7,517 nucleotides of DNA from Candidatus Benthicola azotiphorus. Lineage in GTDB: Bacteria > Gemmatimonadota > Gemmatimonadetes > Palauibacterales > Palauibacteraceae. The position numbers and the translations under genes were made by a program. The stretch spans positions 1 through 7,517 of the forward strand of contig CANPVW010000044.1 of NCBI GenBank assembly GCA_947581745.1. The letters are read 5' to 3'. How positions within the stretch are numbered: position 1 is the first letter of the stretch; every line of letters starts with the position of its first letter. Below the pieces are notes generated by a model. The model made no database searches. It was not told where the DNA came from and was given only the letters and a program-made list of their open reading frames with translations. Below, in pieces: positions 6,759-7,517 of this stretch.

Positions 6759-7517
6759 TCAGTGCGCGTGCCGGATGAGGCCGATGAATACTGCCGTGAG
6801 AACGGTGAAGATGTATGCCTGGAGAAACGCCACGAAGATCTCCAGGAACATCACGAACAGTCCGAGCGACATGGAACCCGTCACGGTCACGAGTCCGGTC
6901 GCCGATATTCCGCCATACACGATTACCAGCCCGATCAGCGACAGGAGCACGAAATGGCCGGCCGTCATGTTGGCGAACAGTCGCACGGCGAGGGCGAACG
7001 GCTTCGCCAGCTTACCGATGATCTCCACCGGTGTCATGATGATCAGCATCACGACCTGCATGAACGGGGGAATGCCCTTCGGCACGAAGAAGATCGTACC
7101 CATGTATCCCTTCGGCCCGAGGGCCATGAACCCGGCCACCTCGATCACGATGAACGATATGGCGGCGAGGGCCGCGGTGACCGAGATGTTCCCGGTGGCG
7201 GAGGCTCCGCCCGGCACGAGGCCCATGAGGTTGGCGTACAGGATGAAGAAGAACAGCGTCACCACGAAGGGTACGAACTTCTCACCGCCGTGACCGATGT
7301 TGGCCAGGGCCACATCGTCGCGCAGATAGACGTAGAACGTCTCGAAGAAGTTCAGGATTCCGCGGGGTGCATCACGGCTCACATCCATCCGCCTGGCGCC
7401 CCGGGCGGCGAGGCCGACCGTCAGGATGGTCAGCAGGCTGGCCAGCCAGAGGAACACCACGTGCTTCGTCGGAGAAAGATTGATCTCCACCCCACCCACG
7501 TGATACGGCGGGATCTT
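6759..7517 (-). CDS. atpB: ATP synthase Fo a subunit (partial, start beyond right edge)
   Basis: Subunit a provides the two ion half-channels next to the c-ring. The frame stays open to the window edge (252 residues visible, beginning KIPPYHVGGVEINLSPTKHVV). A GTG at 7499 could be read as a start, but the preceding residues also fit the family, so the true start is most likely upstream. Visible features are several membrane helices, NLMGLVPGG (96-104), and helix 4 ALAVRLFANMTAGH with the essential Arg at visible residue 179 (E. coli R210). Gln233 in LQAYIF corresponds to E. coli Q252. His188 and Glu226 occupy the E. coli Glu219 and His245 positions, the swapped arrangement also seen in many other F-ATPases. 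The stop is 67 nt before atpE. Confidence 0.97.
   Translation of the reverse strand, partial: KIPPYHVGGVEINLSPTKHVVFLWLASLLTILTVGLAARGARRMDVSRDAPRGILNFFETFYVYLRDDVALANIGHGGEKFVPFVVTLFFFILYANLMGLVPGGASATGNISVTAALAAISFIVIEVAGFMALGPKGYMGTIFFVPKGIPPFMQVVMLIIMTPVEIIGKLAKPFALAVRLFANMTAGHFVLLSLIGLVIVYGGISATGLVTVTGSMSLGLFVMFLEIFVAFLQAYIFTVLTAVFIGLIRHAH

Overview
The window carries an F-type ATP synthase (F1Fo) operon, one outer-membrane-type protein gene, and the first ~117 nt of a 23S rRNA gene. Everything I can support is on the minus strand, so transcription runs from right to left. Nothing convincing lies on the plus strand; its long open frames are shadows of GC-rich genes. The DNA is GC-rich, and the signal-peptide plus beta-barrel-like protein with a C-terminal Phe points to a diderm (Gram-negative) bacterium. 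The single cluster with order B-E-F-H-A-G-D-C, an epsilon subunit reduced to its N-terminal domain, and the style of the a, b and 23S sequences remind me of Gemmatimonadota. That placement is an impression and was not tested.

Layout in transcription order: atpB (a; its start lies beyond the right edge), atpE (c), atpF (b), atpH (delta), atpA (alpha), atpG (gamma), atpD (beta), atpC (epsilon). A 209-aa predicted secreted/outer-membrane protein of unknown function follows 53 nt later with a strong Shine-Dalgarno. Next come a well-formed intrinsic terminator (about 193-226), a consensus TTGACA hexamer overlapping the terminator's T-tract, a weak boxA-like element, and the 5' end of 23S rRNA leaving the window on the left.

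The eight atp genes form one transcription unit with short spacers or ATGA overlaps. The Fo part (a, b, c) moves ions through the membrane and F1 (alpha3 beta3 gamma delta epsilon) makes ATP. All key residues seen are intact: Walker A/B in beta, P-loop and arginine finger in alpha, the essential Arg in a, and the carboxylate in c. The c subunit lacks the Na+-coordinating residues, so the enzyme is probably H+-driven.

The points most worth a second look are: the 23S gene begins ~155 bp after a protein gene with no 16S, tRNA or normal spacer upstream, which suggests unlinked rRNA genes; the terminator and putative rRNA promoter share bases; epsilon lacks its regulatory C-terminal helices; an unknown barrel-like protein rides at the end of the atp operon; and three small RNA-level signals in the operon spacers (a hairpin covering the atpE ribosome site, a GC hairpin after atpE, and a mini-ORF before atpG) could set subunit ratios.
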